From Mycobacterium asiaticum (lineage in GTDB: Bacteria; Actinomycetota; Actinomycetes; Mycobacteriales; Mycobacteriaceae), in assembly GCF_001673315.1 (NCBI RefSeq), contig NZ_LZLQ01000065.1:1-64000 (forward strand): a stretch of 64,000 nt of DNA, written 5' to 3'. The position numbers and the translations under genes were made by a program. Positions 11,231 through 19,367 of this stretch are shown one piece after another. A model generated the notes under the pieces. It made no database searches and was not told where the DNA came from. It worked only from the letters and a program-made list of their open reading frames with translations. Within the stretch, counting starts at the first letter, position 1; each line of letters opens with the position of its first letter.

Positions 11231-11383
11231 CGGCGAGTGGTTTCGTCGAAACTGCATGCAGGCACACGCCGAGCGGCGTGTCGGGTGCGTGGTGGCAGTG
11301 TCGGCGAGCGGCGAGCGGCGAGCGGGGGGCAGAAGACGGGGAGCGGGCGCCAGGCGCGCACCGGCTGGAACCCAACTATTGCG

Positions 11384-11407
11384 ATATATGCGACTCTATG
11401 CATATAT
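11384..11407. promoter_or_regulatory. Palindromic operator overlapping the CDF gene promoter
   Basis: ATATATGC (11384-11391) and GCATATAT (11400-11407) form a perfect 8-bp inverted repeat with an 8-bp spacer. It is AT-rich inside an otherwise GC-rich stretch and resembles ArsR/SmtB-type metalloregulator operators. The right arm contains a -10-like TATATT (11403-11408) that would start transcription at about the ATG at 11416, giving a leaderless mRNA. A bound repressor would therefore cover the promoter. The regulator is not encoded in the window. Confidence 0.7.
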
Positions 11408-11415
11408 TACTGCGC

Positions 11416-12309
11416 ATGGGTGCCGGGCACAGTCACACTCCCGCGGAGGCGGACGCGTCGCGGATGATTCCGCGGATGATCGGCGCGGCAGTCATCCTGG
11501 GGACGTTCTTCGTCATCGAGCTGACCACCGCACTGTTGATCAACTCGATAGCGCTACTGGCCGACGCGGGCCACATGCTCACCGACGTGGTCGCGGTGTT
11601 CATGGGGTTGGCCGCCGTGGTGTTGGCCCGCCGCGGCAGCTCGTCACCGGATCGGACCTACGGGTGGCACCGCGCCGAGGTATTCACCGCAGTGGCCAAC
11701 GCGGCCCTGCTCGTCGGAGTGGCGCTGTTCATCCTCTACGAGGCGGTCGACCGGCTCGACGGAGCGCCTGCGGTGCCCGGCGTCCCGATGATCGTGGTGG
11801 CACTGGCCGGTGTGGGCGCCAATTTCCTGGTGGCGATGCTGCTGCGGTCGCATTCGGACGAGAGCTTGGCGGTAAAGGGCGCCTACATGGAAGTCGTCGC
11901 CGACACCGTCGGCAGCGTCGGGGTCCTGATCGCCGGCATCGTGACCGTCACTACCCGCTGGCCCTACGCCGATGTGGTGGTGGCGGTGCTGGTCGCGCTG
12001 TGGGTACTGCCCAGGGCGATCGCACTGGCCAGAGCCGCGCTGCGGATATTGTCCGAATCTTCGCCTGCACACATCGACGTGGAGGAGCTGCGATCAGCGT
12101 TGAGCGACGTCGACGGCGTCACAGACGTGCACGACCTGCACGTGTGGACGCTGTCGCCGGGCAAGGACGTGGTCACCGCGCACTTGACCAGCGACCGCGA
12201 CTCTGCCCAGGTGCTGAGCGACGCACGTGCGGTGCTGTCGGCTCGCGGCCTGGCCCATGCCACCGTCCAGGTGGACTGTCCGGACGGGCACTGCGAAGAA
12301 ACGTTCTAA
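11416..12309 (+). CDS. CDF-family divalent metal efflux transporter
   Basis: A 297-residue cation diffusion facilitator of the ZitB/CzcD type, exporting Zn2+, Co2+ or Cd2+ in exchange for protons. Six membrane helices are predicted from hydrophobicity. The first metal-site motif is IALLADAGHMLTD (HxxxD) in helix 2. The second is VVADTVGSVGVL, in helix 5. The cytoplasmic ferredoxin-like C-terminal domain contains HVWTLSPGKD and ends DCPDGHCEETF, with His/Cys that may bind metal. The frame extends to 11278, but the upstream part overlaps the palindromic operator, so I take ATG 11416 (MGAGHSH), consistent with a leaderless transcript. It is not present at this point in M. tuberculosis as I recall it. 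Confidence 0.88.
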   Translation: MGAGHSHTPAEADASRMIPRMIGAAVILGTFFVIELTTALLINSIALLADAGHMLTDVVAVFMGLAAVVLARRGSSSPDRTYGWHRAEVFTAVANAALLVGVALFILYEAVDRLDGAPAVPGVPMIVVALAGVGANFLVAMLLRSHSDESLAVKGAYMEVVADTVGSVGVLIAGIVTVTTRWPYADVVVAVLVALWVLPRAIALARAALRILSESSPAHIDVEELRSALSDVDGVTDVHDLHVWTLSPGKDVVTAHLTSDRDSAQVLSDARAVLSARGLAHATVQVDCPDGHCEETF

Positions 12310-12719
12310 AGACCCAGCGCCGACCGGGCCTCGGGATCGCAGTCGTCGAGCAGGTCCAGGCAACGCTGGTACTCATCGGTCTCCCCGATCGCGTCCGCTG
12401 CCCGTGCCAGCGACGCCACGCACCGCAGAAACCCCCGGTTGGGCTCGTGCGCGAAAGGCACCGGGCCGAAGCCGCGCCAACCGTTGCGGCGCAACTGGTC
12501 CAGCCCCCGGTGGTAGCCGGTGCGGGCATACGCGTAGGCCGTGATGGCGCGGTCGTCAGCCAGCGCCTCCTCGGCGAGCGTCGCCCAGGCCAGCGACGCC
12601 GACGGGTGCGCGGCGGCGACGATGCCGGGGTTTTCGCCGGCGAGCAGCGCGGCCTCGACCTCGCTGTCGCCGGGTAGCAGGATCGGATCAGGTCCCAGAA
12701 GATCGCCGGTCGGCCTCAT
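12306..12719 (-). CDS. DUF3151 protein (Rv0360c-like)
   Basis: A 137-residue soluble protein of the actinobacterial DUF3151 family, with alpha-helical TPR-like character: ASLAWATLAEEALADDRAIT, then AYAYARTGYHRGLDQL and GFLRCVASLARAADAIGE. Function is unknown. ATG 12719 (MRPTGDLLGPDP) is preferred over the open frame to 12788 because the upstream codons are basic and non-conserved and would run into the divergent promoter region. Its stop codon shares four bases (CTAA) with the stop of the convergent CDF gene. Confidence 0.85.
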   Translation of the reverse strand: MRPTGDLLGPDPILLPGDSEVEAALLAGENPGIVAAAHPSASLAWATLAEEALADDRAITAYAYARTGYHRGLDQLRRNGWRGFGPVPFAHEPNRGFLRCVASLARAADAIGETDEYQRCLDLLDDCDPEARSALGL

Positions 12720-12790
12720 GGCTCCATCTTGCCAAGCCTGTCGACGACGACGTGCACGCCAACCGCGATCCGGGTCGCTAAGCTCCATTC

Positions 12791-13585
12791 ATGCCCAACG
12801 CACCTGAGTCCGACCGCGACGGCACGGAGTCCACCGCCAGGCTGAACGAGGCTACCGAGGCCCATCCCGTCAAGGGTGGAGACGCAGAAACCGAAGCCAT
12901 CGCCATCACCAAACGCGACCCGGACGACACCGCAGGATCCACCGGCGCGGACGAGCCCGAGCGGCGGTTCACCGCGCCCGGCTTCGACGCCAAGGAAACC
13001 CAGGTAATCGCCACAGCGCCGGAAGCAGCCACCGAAGCCTTCGAAACCCGGCCCGGGCCGCCGCCCGGCTCGGCTACCCCACCGCCGCCCAAAGCCGCAG
13101 TGCCACAGTCTATTCCGCCTCGCGACGCGACGAAATCGACAGCCAAGCACCGCAACTGGGGCTGGGTGCTGGCGATCGTGGTGATCGTGCTGGCGTTGGC
13201 CGCCATCGCCATCTTCGGCACCGTGCTGCTGACCCGCACCAAGCACGCCAAGCCCTCGCAGATCGAGGAGGTACGCCAGACCATTCAGGGCTTCGACGTG
13301 GCGGTGCAGCGCGGCGACCTGACCGCGCTGCGGGGTCTCACCTGCGGCACCACCCGCGACGGCTACGTGGATTACAACGAGAAGGCATGGTCAGAGACCT
13401 ATCGCCGGGTTTCGGCGGCCAAGCAGTACCCGGTGATCGCCAGCATCGACCAGGTGGTGGTCAACGGCCAGCACGCGGAGGCCAACGTCACCACCTTCAT
13501 GGCTTACGACCCCCAGCTTCGCTCGACGCGGAGTCTGGATCTGCAATTCCGCGACGAGCAGTGGAAGATCTGCCAATCCAGCTAG
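12791..13585 (+). CDS. Membrane-anchored protein with NTF2-like exported domain (Rv0361-like)
   Basis: A 264-residue single-pass protein. Residues 1-120 are cytoplasmic and rich in Glu, Ala and Pro (a disordered head). A helix at about 124-147 (WVLAIVVIVLALAAIAIFG) crosses the membrane. The remaining about 115 residues form a domain resembling the DUF4878/NTF2 cone fold of mycobacterial exported proteins (SQIEEVRQTIQGFDVAVQRG onward), with two Cys that could pair (LTCGTT and WKICQSS). Function is unknown. It is adjacent to and convergent with fba. In M. tuberculosis, mgtE (Rv0362) follows Rv0361; here it is absent. Confidence 0.83.
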   Translation: MPNAPESDRDGTESTARLNEATEAHPVKGGDAETEAIAITKRDPDDTAGSTGADEPERRFTAPGFDAKETQVIATAPEAATEAFETRPGPPPGSATPPPPKAAVPQSIPPRDATKSTAKHRNWGWVLAIVVIVLALAAIAIFGTVLLTRTKHAKPSQIEEVRQTIQGFDVAVQRGDLTALRGLTCGTTRDGYVDYNEKAWSETYRRVSAAKQYPVIASIDQVVVNGQHAEANVTTFMAYDPQLRSTRSLDLQFRDEQWKICQSS

Positions 13586-13612
13586 TTCCGCGGTTAGTCC
13601 CGGATGCAGACC

Positions 13613-14647
13613 TCAGCCGGCGAGTGACTTGCCGGCGCAGTGCAGGTCATTGCACGCCTCGATAACCCGCTCGGTCATGCCCGCCTCCGCCTTCTTGAGG
13701 TAGCTGCGCGGGTCGTAGACCTTCTTGGAGCCGACGTCCCCGTCCACCTTCAGCACACCGTCGTAGTTGCTGAACATGTGACCGACGATGGGCCGGGTGA
13801 ACGCGTACTGGGTGTCGGTGTCGACGTTCATCTTGACCACGCCGTAGCGCAGCGCCTCCTCGATCTCCGACTTCTCCGAACCCGAACCGCCGTGGAACAC
13901 GAAGTCGAACGGTTTGGCGTCGTCGCCGAGCCCCAGCTTGTTGGCCGCCACCTTCTGCCCCTGGGCCAGGATGTCGGGGCGCAATTTGACGTTGCCGGGC
14001 TTGTAGACGCCGTGCACGTTGCCGAAGGTCGCTGCCAGCAGGTAAATGCCGTGTTCGCCGTGGCCGAGCGCGTCGATCGTCTTCTCGAAGTCCTCTGGCG
14101 TGGTGTAGAGCTTGTCGTTGATCTCGTTCGCGACGCCGTCTTCCTCTCCCCCGACGACGCCGATCTCGATCTCCAAGATGATCTTGGCGGCAGCGGCCTG
14201 CTTGAGGAGCTCCTGCGCGATCTCGAGATTCTCGTCGATCGGCACCGCCGAACCGTCCCACATGTGGGACTGGAACAACGGATTCTTGCCCGCCGAGACC
14301 CGCTCGTTGGAGATTGCCAGCAGCGGGCGCACGTAGGAGTCGAGCTTGTCTTTAGGGCAGTGGTCGGTGTGCAACGCCACGTTGACCGGGTACTTCGCCG
14401 CCACGATGTGGGCGAACTCGGCCAAGGCCACCGCGCCGGTCACCATGTCCTTGACGCCCAGGCCGGACCCGAACTCCGCGCCGCCGGTGGAGAACTGGAT
14501 GATGCCGTCGCTGCCGGCGTCAGCGAAGCCTTTGAGGGCCGCGTTGATGGTTTCCGAGGAGGTGCAGTTGATGGCCGGGAAGGCGTACGCATTGTCCTTG
14601 GCGCGTCCCAGCATCTCGGCGTAGATCTCGGGCGTTGCGATGGGCAT
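13613..14647 (-). CDS. fba: Class II fructose-bisphosphate aldolase
   Basis: A 344-residue zinc aldolase that interconverts fructose-1,6-bisphosphate with DHAP and glyceraldehyde-3-phosphate in glycolysis and gluconeogenesis. Zinc ligands appear in NVALHTDHCPKDK and in FDFVFHGGSGS. The phosphate/cation loop is KMNVDTDTQYAFTRP. The length equals that of M. tuberculosis FbaA (Rv0363c). ATG 14647 (MPIATPEIYAEML) is chosen, with an AGGAGGAG-type ribosome site just upstream. The frame open to 14908 overlaps the divergent DedA gene and is not supported. Confidence 0.96.
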   Translation of the reverse strand: MPIATPEIYAEMLGRAKDNAYAFPAINCTSSETINAALKGFADAGSDGIIQFSTGGAEFGSGLGVKDMVTGAVALAEFAHIVAAKYPVNVALHTDHCPKDKLDSYVRPLLAISNERVSAGKNPLFQSHMWDGSAVPIDENLEIAQELLKQAAAAKIILEIEIGVVGGEEDGVANEINDKLYTTPEDFEKTIDALGHGEHGIYLLAATFGNVHGVYKPGNVKLRPDILAQGQKVAANKLGLGDDAKPFDFVFHGGSGSEKSEIEEALRYGVVKMNVDTDTQYAFTRPIVGHMFSNYDGVLKVDGDVGSKKVYDPRSYLKKAEAGMTERVIEACNDLHCAGKSLAG

Positions 14648-14708
14648 GAAGGGCTCCTCCTGAAGACTTGGTCTACTCAGTATGGCAACGCCGGTATGTT
14701 GAAGCGTC

Positions 14709-15386
14709 ATGAGCACCACCGTGCTGGCCCTGCCCAACATCCTCGACCCCATGTACTGGGTCGGACCCCAGGGCTTATTCGCATCGGCAGTGCTGCCGAC
14801 CATCCTGGCCATCGTGTTCGTCGAGACAGGATTGCTGTTCCCGCTGCTGCCGGGCGAGTCGCTGCTGTTCACCGGCGGGTTGCTGGCCTCCAAAGGAACA
14901 CTGGACATTTGGGTGCTTGCACCGGCCGTCGCGCTGGTTGCCGTCCTCGGTGACCAGACCGGCTATTTCATCGGCCGCCGCATCGGTCCGGCGCTGTTCA
15001 AGAAGGAAGACTCGCGCTTCTTCAAGAAGCACTACGTGACCGACTCGCACGCCTTCTTCGAGAAGTACGGGCCGTGGGCGATCATCCTGGCCAGATTCAT
15101 GCCGTTCGTGCGGACGTTCACACCGGTGATCGCCGGGGTGTCCTACATGCGGTACCCGGTGTATCTCGCCTTCGACATCGTCGGCGGCGTCCTGTGGGGT
15201 GCCGGCGTCACGATCGCGGGCTACTTCCTGGGCAATGTGCCATTCGTGCACCAAAACCTGGAGAAAATCATTCTCGGGATCCTGTTCGTGTCGCTGTTGC
15301 CGGCGTTCATCGCGGCCTGGCGCAGCTACCGATCGCGGCGCCGCGGACGGCAGGACGAAGCCGACCCGGTAGCGCTACCCGACTGA
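14709..15386 (+). CDS. DedA-family membrane protein (Rv0364-like)
   Basis: A 225-residue polytopic protein of the DedA/SNARE-associated (VTT) family. Marks are FVETGLLFPLLPGESLLF, the LGDQTGYFIGRRIGP segment and ILARFMPFVRTFTPVIAG (the RF.P.xR element). Family members act as proton-dependent flippases that recycle undecaprenyl phosphate or phosphatidylethanolamine; which lipid applies here cannot be read. The C-terminus is a short basic cytoplasmic tail. Its last 12 bases overlap the convergent GH76 gene. It is divergent from fba, with about 60 bp between the starts. Confidence 0.9.
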   Translation: MSTTVLALPNILDPMYWVGPQGLFASAVLPTILAIVFVETGLLFPLLPGESLLFTGGLLASKGTLDIWVLAPAVALVAVLGDQTGYFIGRRIGPALFKKEDSRFFKKHYVTDSHAFFEKYGPWAIILARFMPFVRTFTPVIAGVSYMRYPVYLAFDIVGGVLWGAGVTIAGYFLGNVPFVHQNLEKIILGILFVSLLPAFIAAWRSYRSRRRGRQDEADPVALPD

Positions 15387-16490
15387 TACCGCGTGCGCGG
15401 CTTCCATCAACATCCAGCCCGACAACTGCACCGACAGGTCCCGCTCGGGGGTCTCCGAGCTGTTCACCGCGCCCGCCACGAACTGCGCCTGCCGACCGCC
15501 CGCAGTGGGTAGTTCCGCGTCGCGGTCCCAGAACGCCCCGAATACGGGCAACCCGTCGACCGACTGCCGGTAGTCCCAGGCCGATTTCGCACTGGCCAGC
15601 ACGATATTGCGGGCGGTATCGCGGGCCACCGCGTCGTCGGGGGAATCACCTGGCAGGTCGGTGGCGACCAGCGCCAGGTAGCGCGCGGTGATACCGGCGA
15701 ACAGGCCGCCGTCACCGCCGCCGGCACTCTTGAGCACACCCGACGGAGCCATCTCTTCCTGTACGGCCGCGACCAGGCGGCGCACCCGCATCAGATGCCG
15801 CTCCCGCGCTTCGGCGCCGGTGCGCTTGGCCAACTCGGTCTCCAAGCCGAGCACCACGCCCTGGCAGTAGGTGTACTGCGCGCGCACCAGCGAGCCGTCC
15901 TTGATGCCGTCGAACACCAGATGCGTTTCGGGGTCGATCAGCGTGCGGTCGATCCAGTCGCTCATCTGGTCTGCGCGTTGCACGTGGTCTGCGTAGCGAG
16001 CCAGGAAGATTCCGGCCGGACCGTTGGACGGTGCGTTGAAGAATCGCTCGCCCCCTTTGCGCCACGGAATGCCGCCGCCGTTCTCCGGGGCCCATGAGTC
16101 GAGGAACTGGCCGGCGAGCTTGCGCAACGCCCGGTCGCGCTGCACCCCGGTCACCTTCGTGGCACGTTCCAGCGCCAGCGCCAGCCAGGCCATGTCGTCG
16201 TAGTAGTTGTTGGTCCAGAAGAAATTGTTGCGCAACCGGTGACTGCGCATCTGCCGCTTGATTCGGGTGTTCCGCTCCGGTTGCGGGTCACGCAACTGGG
16301 CATCGACCAGGCAGTCCAGCAGGTGCGCCTGCCACCAGTAGTGCCAGGTGCCGAACAACCGGTCGCTGCGTTCCGACGGCCACGCCACCACGCCCAGCTG
16401 TGTGCCCGGCAATCCCCACAGTCGCGTCAGGTGCCGTTGCGTGACGGCGGTTTCGGAGCTGCCCGCCCGGTTCGCCCATACCTGATCCAT
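15375..16490 (-). CDS. GH76 family alpha-mannanase-like protein (Rv0365c-like)
   Basis: A 371-residue protein of the glycoside hydrolase 76 type (alpha-1,6-mannanase, alpha/alpha barrel). The signature NNYYDDMAWLALALERAT carries the paired Asp that are catalytic in the family. Other typical elements are NGGGIPWRKGGERFFNAPSN and YTYCQGVVLGLE. There is no signal peptide, so it is cytoplasmic or exported by another route. A link to lipomannan/lipoarabinomannan turnover would be inference. ATG 16490 (MDQVWANRAGSS) is chosen over a frame reaching 16850, which lies inside the upstream methyltransferase gene. It corresponds to Rv0365c. The next gene in M. tuberculosis, Rv0366c, is not here. Confidence 0.88.
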   Translation of the reverse strand: MDQVWANRAGSSETAVTQRHLTRLWGLPGTQLGVVAWPSERSDRLFGTWHYWWQAHLLDCLVDAQLRDPQPERNTRIKRQMRSHRLRNNFFWTNNYYDDMAWLALALERATKVTGVQRDRALRKLAGQFLDSWAPENGGGIPWRKGGERFFNAPSNGPAGIFLARYADHVQRADQMSDWIDRTLIDPETHLVFDGIKDGSLVRAQYTYCQGVVLGLETELAKRTGAEARERHLMRVRRLVAAVQEEMAPSGVLKSAGGGDGGLFAGITARYLALVATDLPGDSPDDAVARDTARNIVLASAKSAWDYRQSVDGLPVFGAFWDRDAELPTAGGRQAQFVAGAVNSSETPERDLSVQLSGWMLMEAAHAVSVG

Positions 16491-16504
16491 ACTGCGATCC
16501 TGCC

Positions 16505-17149
16505 TTACCAGGCGCGGTCGAGGTCGCCGTGCTGCCGAATCCAGGCGTGCATCGCGATCCCTGCGGCCACACCGGCATTGATGCTGCGCGTCGAGCCGAA
16601 CTGGGCGATCGATACCGTGATCGACGCCCCGGTGCGCGTGTCGTCGGTGATGCCGGGCCCCTCCTGGCCGAACACCAACAGACATTCGCGCGGCAACGAA
16701 ACCTGTTCCAGCCGAACGGCACCGGGGACGTTGTCCACCGCGACCACGGTCAGCCCGGCACCGGCCGCGAAGTCCATCAACTCTGCGGTGCTGTCGTGAT
16801 GACGCAACCGTTGATACCGGTCGGTCACCATGGCGCCGCGACGATTCCACCGGCGCCGGCCGACGATGTGCACGGTGTCCACGGCGAATGCATTGGCGGT
16901 GCGCACCACCGAGCCGATATTGGCGTCGTGGCCGAAGTTCTCGATCGCGACGTGCAGCGGGTGGCGCCGGCTGTCGATGTCGGCCACGATGGCCTCGCGG
17001 GTCCAGTACCGGTAGGCGTCCACGACGTTGCGAGTATCGCCGTCGCGCAACAGGTTTGGGTCATAGCGCGGATCGTCCGGCGTATCACCCGGCCAGGGGC
17101 CGACTCCCGCAGCCGGGGCACCCCATTCGGTGGGACCGGGTTCCGTCAC
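16505..17149 (-). CDS. SpoU/TrmH-family RNA 2'-O-methyltransferase (Rv0380c-like)
   Basis: A 214-residue SPOUT methyltransferase that methylates ribose 2'-OH in tRNA or rRNA using S-adenosylmethionine. All three SpoU motifs are visible: FGHDANIGSVVRTANAF (motif 1), ECLLVFGQEGPGI (motif 2) and SINAGVAAGIAMHAWIRQH (motif 3, knot region). The exact RNA target is not known. GTG 17149 overlaps the stop of the upstream lipoprotein gene as GTGA, so the two genes are coupled; the longer frame to 17995 is a shadow over that gene. Confidence 0.92.
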   Translation of the reverse strand: MTEPGPTEWGAPAAGVGPWPGDTPDDPRYDPNLLRDGDTRNVVDAYRYWTREAIVADIDSRRHPLHVAIENFGHDANIGSVVRTANAFAVDTVHIVGRRRWNRRGAMVTDRYQRLRHHDSTAELMDFAAGAGLTVVAVDNVPGAVRLEQVSLPRECLLVFGQEGPGITDDTRTGASITVSIAQFGSTRSINAGVAAGIAMHAWIRQHGDLDRAW

Positions 17150-18042
17150 CTGGTTGTCCAGACCGCGGCGTGGGTGCCGACTATCGCGACCGTCGCGTAC
17201 AGCAACGCCTGGTTGATTTCGCCCTGCGTGCACAGCGACGCGCTGAGCTGGACCGCGTCCCGTGACGCGTCGGGCAGGACGAGCACCGAGGAACCGTAGG
17301 CAGCGCAGGCCGGGTTCAATCCGCGGCCGGGCAGGGTCGGAGTGGCCAGCAACATCATGGGTCCGCCCCGACGGGCAGAATCGTCGCGATACCGGGCCCC
17401 CACCGCGCCGGCCTCCAAGGCCAGCAGCATGTAGCCATTGCCGTTGAACGCTGCCGGGTCGCCCAACTGGGCCTTGGTGATGGGCATGCCGTCGGCGCGC
17501 CACGCCGTGGCGCTGGTGCTCTTGACCACCAACCCGGTGTCGTTGACGTTCGTCGGCAACAGGCCCACTGGAAACGCCGCCGGATAGGCCGCCGCGGTGT
17601 TGGGGATGCGCTCCTCGGGCGAATAGGTGTAGACGCCCCGCACGACGCTGCGCTCCTTGAGCGGGCCCAGACAGACCGTGCCGGTGAGCCGATTGGGGGG
17701 CGCGGTCAACGGGGTGCGCACTTCCGGCGTCTTGCTCACGGCGTCGTTGCAGCTGTTCAGCCCGTTGAACTCCATCGGATGGGACAGCGCGCCGTAGAGG
17801 CCGAAGCGGATGTCCGCGGGCTTGGCGTGTGGCTTGGCAGGATCGGTCGGGGATGCGTCGACGTCGATCAGCACGTAGTCCTCTGACCAGCGGAGGTTCG
17901 CAAGCGACATGTTCCAGCCCAGTACCGACTGCGATTCGCCGACCCGGGCGGTAGAGGCCCCGAAGATCCGACTGGGACTTTCCGAGCTCGAGCAACCCAC
18001 CAGGCAGAACAGAACCACGGTCAGCGCAGCGAGAAATCGCAC
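17146..18042 (-). CDS. Conserved lipoprotein (Rv0381c-like)
   Basis: A 298-residue exported lipoprotein. The signal sequence VRFLAALTVVLFCLVGCSSS ends in a clear lipobox (LVGC), so the mature protein should begin at lipid-modified Cys. The mature domain has several Cys (LNSCNDAVS, TVCLGPL, NPACAAYG, SLCTQGE) that could form disulphides. It has no catalytic motif I recognise. GTG 18042 is the start, because the upstream frame belongs to pyrE. It is coupled to the methyltransferase gene downstream and lies 10 bp after pyrE. Function is unknown. Confidence 0.85.
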   Translation of the reverse strand: MRFLAALTVVLFCLVGCSSSESPSRIFGASTARVGESQSVLGWNMSLANLRWSEDYVLIDVDASPTDPAKPHAKPADIRFGLYGALSHPMEFNGLNSCNDAVSKTPEVRTPLTAPPNRLTGTVCLGPLKERSVVRGVYTYSPEERIPNTAAAYPAAFPVGLLPTNVNDTGLVVKSTSATAWRADGMPITKAQLGDPAAFNGNGYMLLALEAGAVGARYRDDSARRGGPMMLLATPTLPGRGLNPACAAYGSSVLVLPDASRDAVQLSASLCTQGEINQALLYATVAIVGTHAAVWTTR

Positions 18043-18052
18043 TGTCGGCGGC

Positions 18053-18601
18053 CTAGCCCAACCCCAGGTCGGCCAAACCCAGCACGCTGCGGTACGGCAC
18101 GCCCTCGGCTTCGATCGCCTCAGCGGCGCCGGTGGCCCGATCCACCACCGTGGCCACCCCGATGACGTCACCCCCGGCGTCCCGCACAGCGCGCACGGCC
18201 GTCAGCGCGGAACCGCCGGTGGTGCTGGTGTCCTCGACCACCAGGACGCGCTGCCCGGCAACGTCGGAGCCTTCGATAAGCCGTTGCAGCCCATGGGTTT
18301 TCACCGATTTGCGTACCACGAAGGCGTCGATGGGCCGACCCGGCGCATGCATGATGGCGGTCGCCACCGGATCAGCGCCCAGCGTCAGCCCGCCGACCAC
18401 TGCATAGTCCCAATCGTCGGTGACCTCCCGCATCAGGCGGCCGATCAGCGCCGACGCCCGATGATGCAAGGTGGCGCGGCGCAGGTCGACGTAGTAGTCG
18501 GCTTCCTTGCCCGACGACAGCGTGACGCGCCCATGGACCACGGATAACTTCCGCACCAGCCCGGCCAGTTCGGCCCGCGCCTGGCGATCAGGTTCGGCCA
18601 C
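18053..18601 (-). CDS. pyrE: Orotate phosphoribosyltransferase PyrE
   Basis: A 182-residue type I phosphoribosyltransferase that converts orotate and PRPP to OMP in pyrimidine synthesis. The PRPP-binding motif is RVLVVEDTSTTGGSALTAV, and the catalytic-loop Lys pair is in FVVRKSVKTHG. Length matches Rv0382c. The start GTG at 18601 overlaps the 3' end of the upstream SDR gene by 14 bp. The order ttfA-SDR-pyrE-lipoprotein-methyltransferase-GH76 on one strand, with short or negative gaps, suggests one long transcript. Confidence 0.94.
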   Translation of the reverse strand: MAEPDRQARAELAGLVRKLSVVHGRVTLSSGKEADYYVDLRRATLHHRASALIGRLMREVTDDWDYAVVGGLTLGADPVATAIMHAPGRPIDAFVVRKSVKTHGLQRLIEGSDVAGQRVLVVEDTSTTGGSALTAVRAVRDAGGDVIGVATVVDRATGAAEAIEAEGVPYRSVLGLADLGLG

Positions 18602-19361
18602 GACCGCTGCCGAATCGTTTGGTGACCACCCGCGTCAGCCGGCGCGGCATCGCCCGACCCGTCGCGACCAGGAACTTGTACTGCGCGCTTGGAATGCTGA
18701 GCACCTTGCCGTGCGCGATATCCGCAAGGCTTTCATTGACGACGTCGTCCACCTCGAGCCACATGAACGACGGAACCTCACCCATGTCGAGCCCGGCCCG
18801 GCTGTGAAATTCGGTGCGAACGTAACCGGGGCACACCGCGTGGACACCAACGCCGGTGCCCTGCAGACCATTTGCGAGTCCCTCACTGAACGAGATCACC
18901 CACGCCTTGGATGCCGAGTAGGTCGAACCGCGGCCCGGCAGCAGCCCGGCCACGCTGGCGATATTGATGACGGTGCCCGCGCCGGCTTCGAGCATGGCCG
19001 GCAGCGCGGCGCGGGTCAGCTGCATGACCGCCGTGACGTTGACGTCGAGCTGGCGTTGCAGCTGTGCGGGATCGGCGGACCAGAAATCCCCGGAGGTACC
19101 GAATCCGGCGTTGTTGACCAGGACCCGCACCCCGGCGGCGAGCCGGTCTGCGACTTTGTCGCGGTCCTCGGCCACGGCAAGGTCCGCCGACAATGTCTCG
19201 ACACTGCCGGCCTCGGACTTCAGCTCGTCGGACAGCTTTTCGAGCCGCTCGACATCGCGGGCAACCAGCACCAGGTCGTAACCATCGCGGGCGTAACGAC
19301 GCGCATATCCGGCACCGATGCCGGACGTCGGCCCAGTGATCAGCGCAACGGGTCGGGGCAT
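18588..19361 (-). CDS. Short-chain dehydrogenase/reductase
   Basis: A 257-residue classical SDR. The NAD(P)-binding motif is ALITGPTSGIGAGYARR, the stabilising VLVNNAGFGTSG follows, and the catalytic residues are Ser of INIASVAGLLPG with Tyr/Lys in STYSASKAW. The C-terminus is basic (PRRLTRVVTKRFGSGRGR), possibly membrane-associating. It resembles the SDR type represented by Rv2509, a link I hold only loosely. In M. tuberculosis, Rv0383c lies directly next to pyrE; here this gene is placed between them, overlapping pyrE and 6 bp after ttfA. Location beside a mycolate transport factor makes a lipid substrate plausible, not shown. Confidence 0.88.
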   Translation of the reverse strand: MPRPVALITGPTSGIGAGYARRYARDGYDLVLVARDVERLEKLSDELKSEAGSVETLSADLAVAEDRDKVADRLAAGVRVLVNNAGFGTSGDFWSADPAQLQRQLDVNVTAVMQLTRAALPAMLEAGAGTVINIASVAGLLPGRGSTYSASKAWVISFSEGLANGLQGTGVGVHAVCPGYVRTEFHSRAGLDMGEVPSFMWLEVDDVVNESLADIAHGKVLSIPSAQYKFLVATGRAMPRRLTRVVTKRFGSGRGRT

Positions 19362-19367
19362 GTGCTC

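Noticed and set aside
11231-11383. Short gene between the site-2 protease and the CDF gene
   Set aside because: Open frames here are Arg/Gly-rich readings of a GCGAGCG repeat tract and have no support; I see only the operator at its end.
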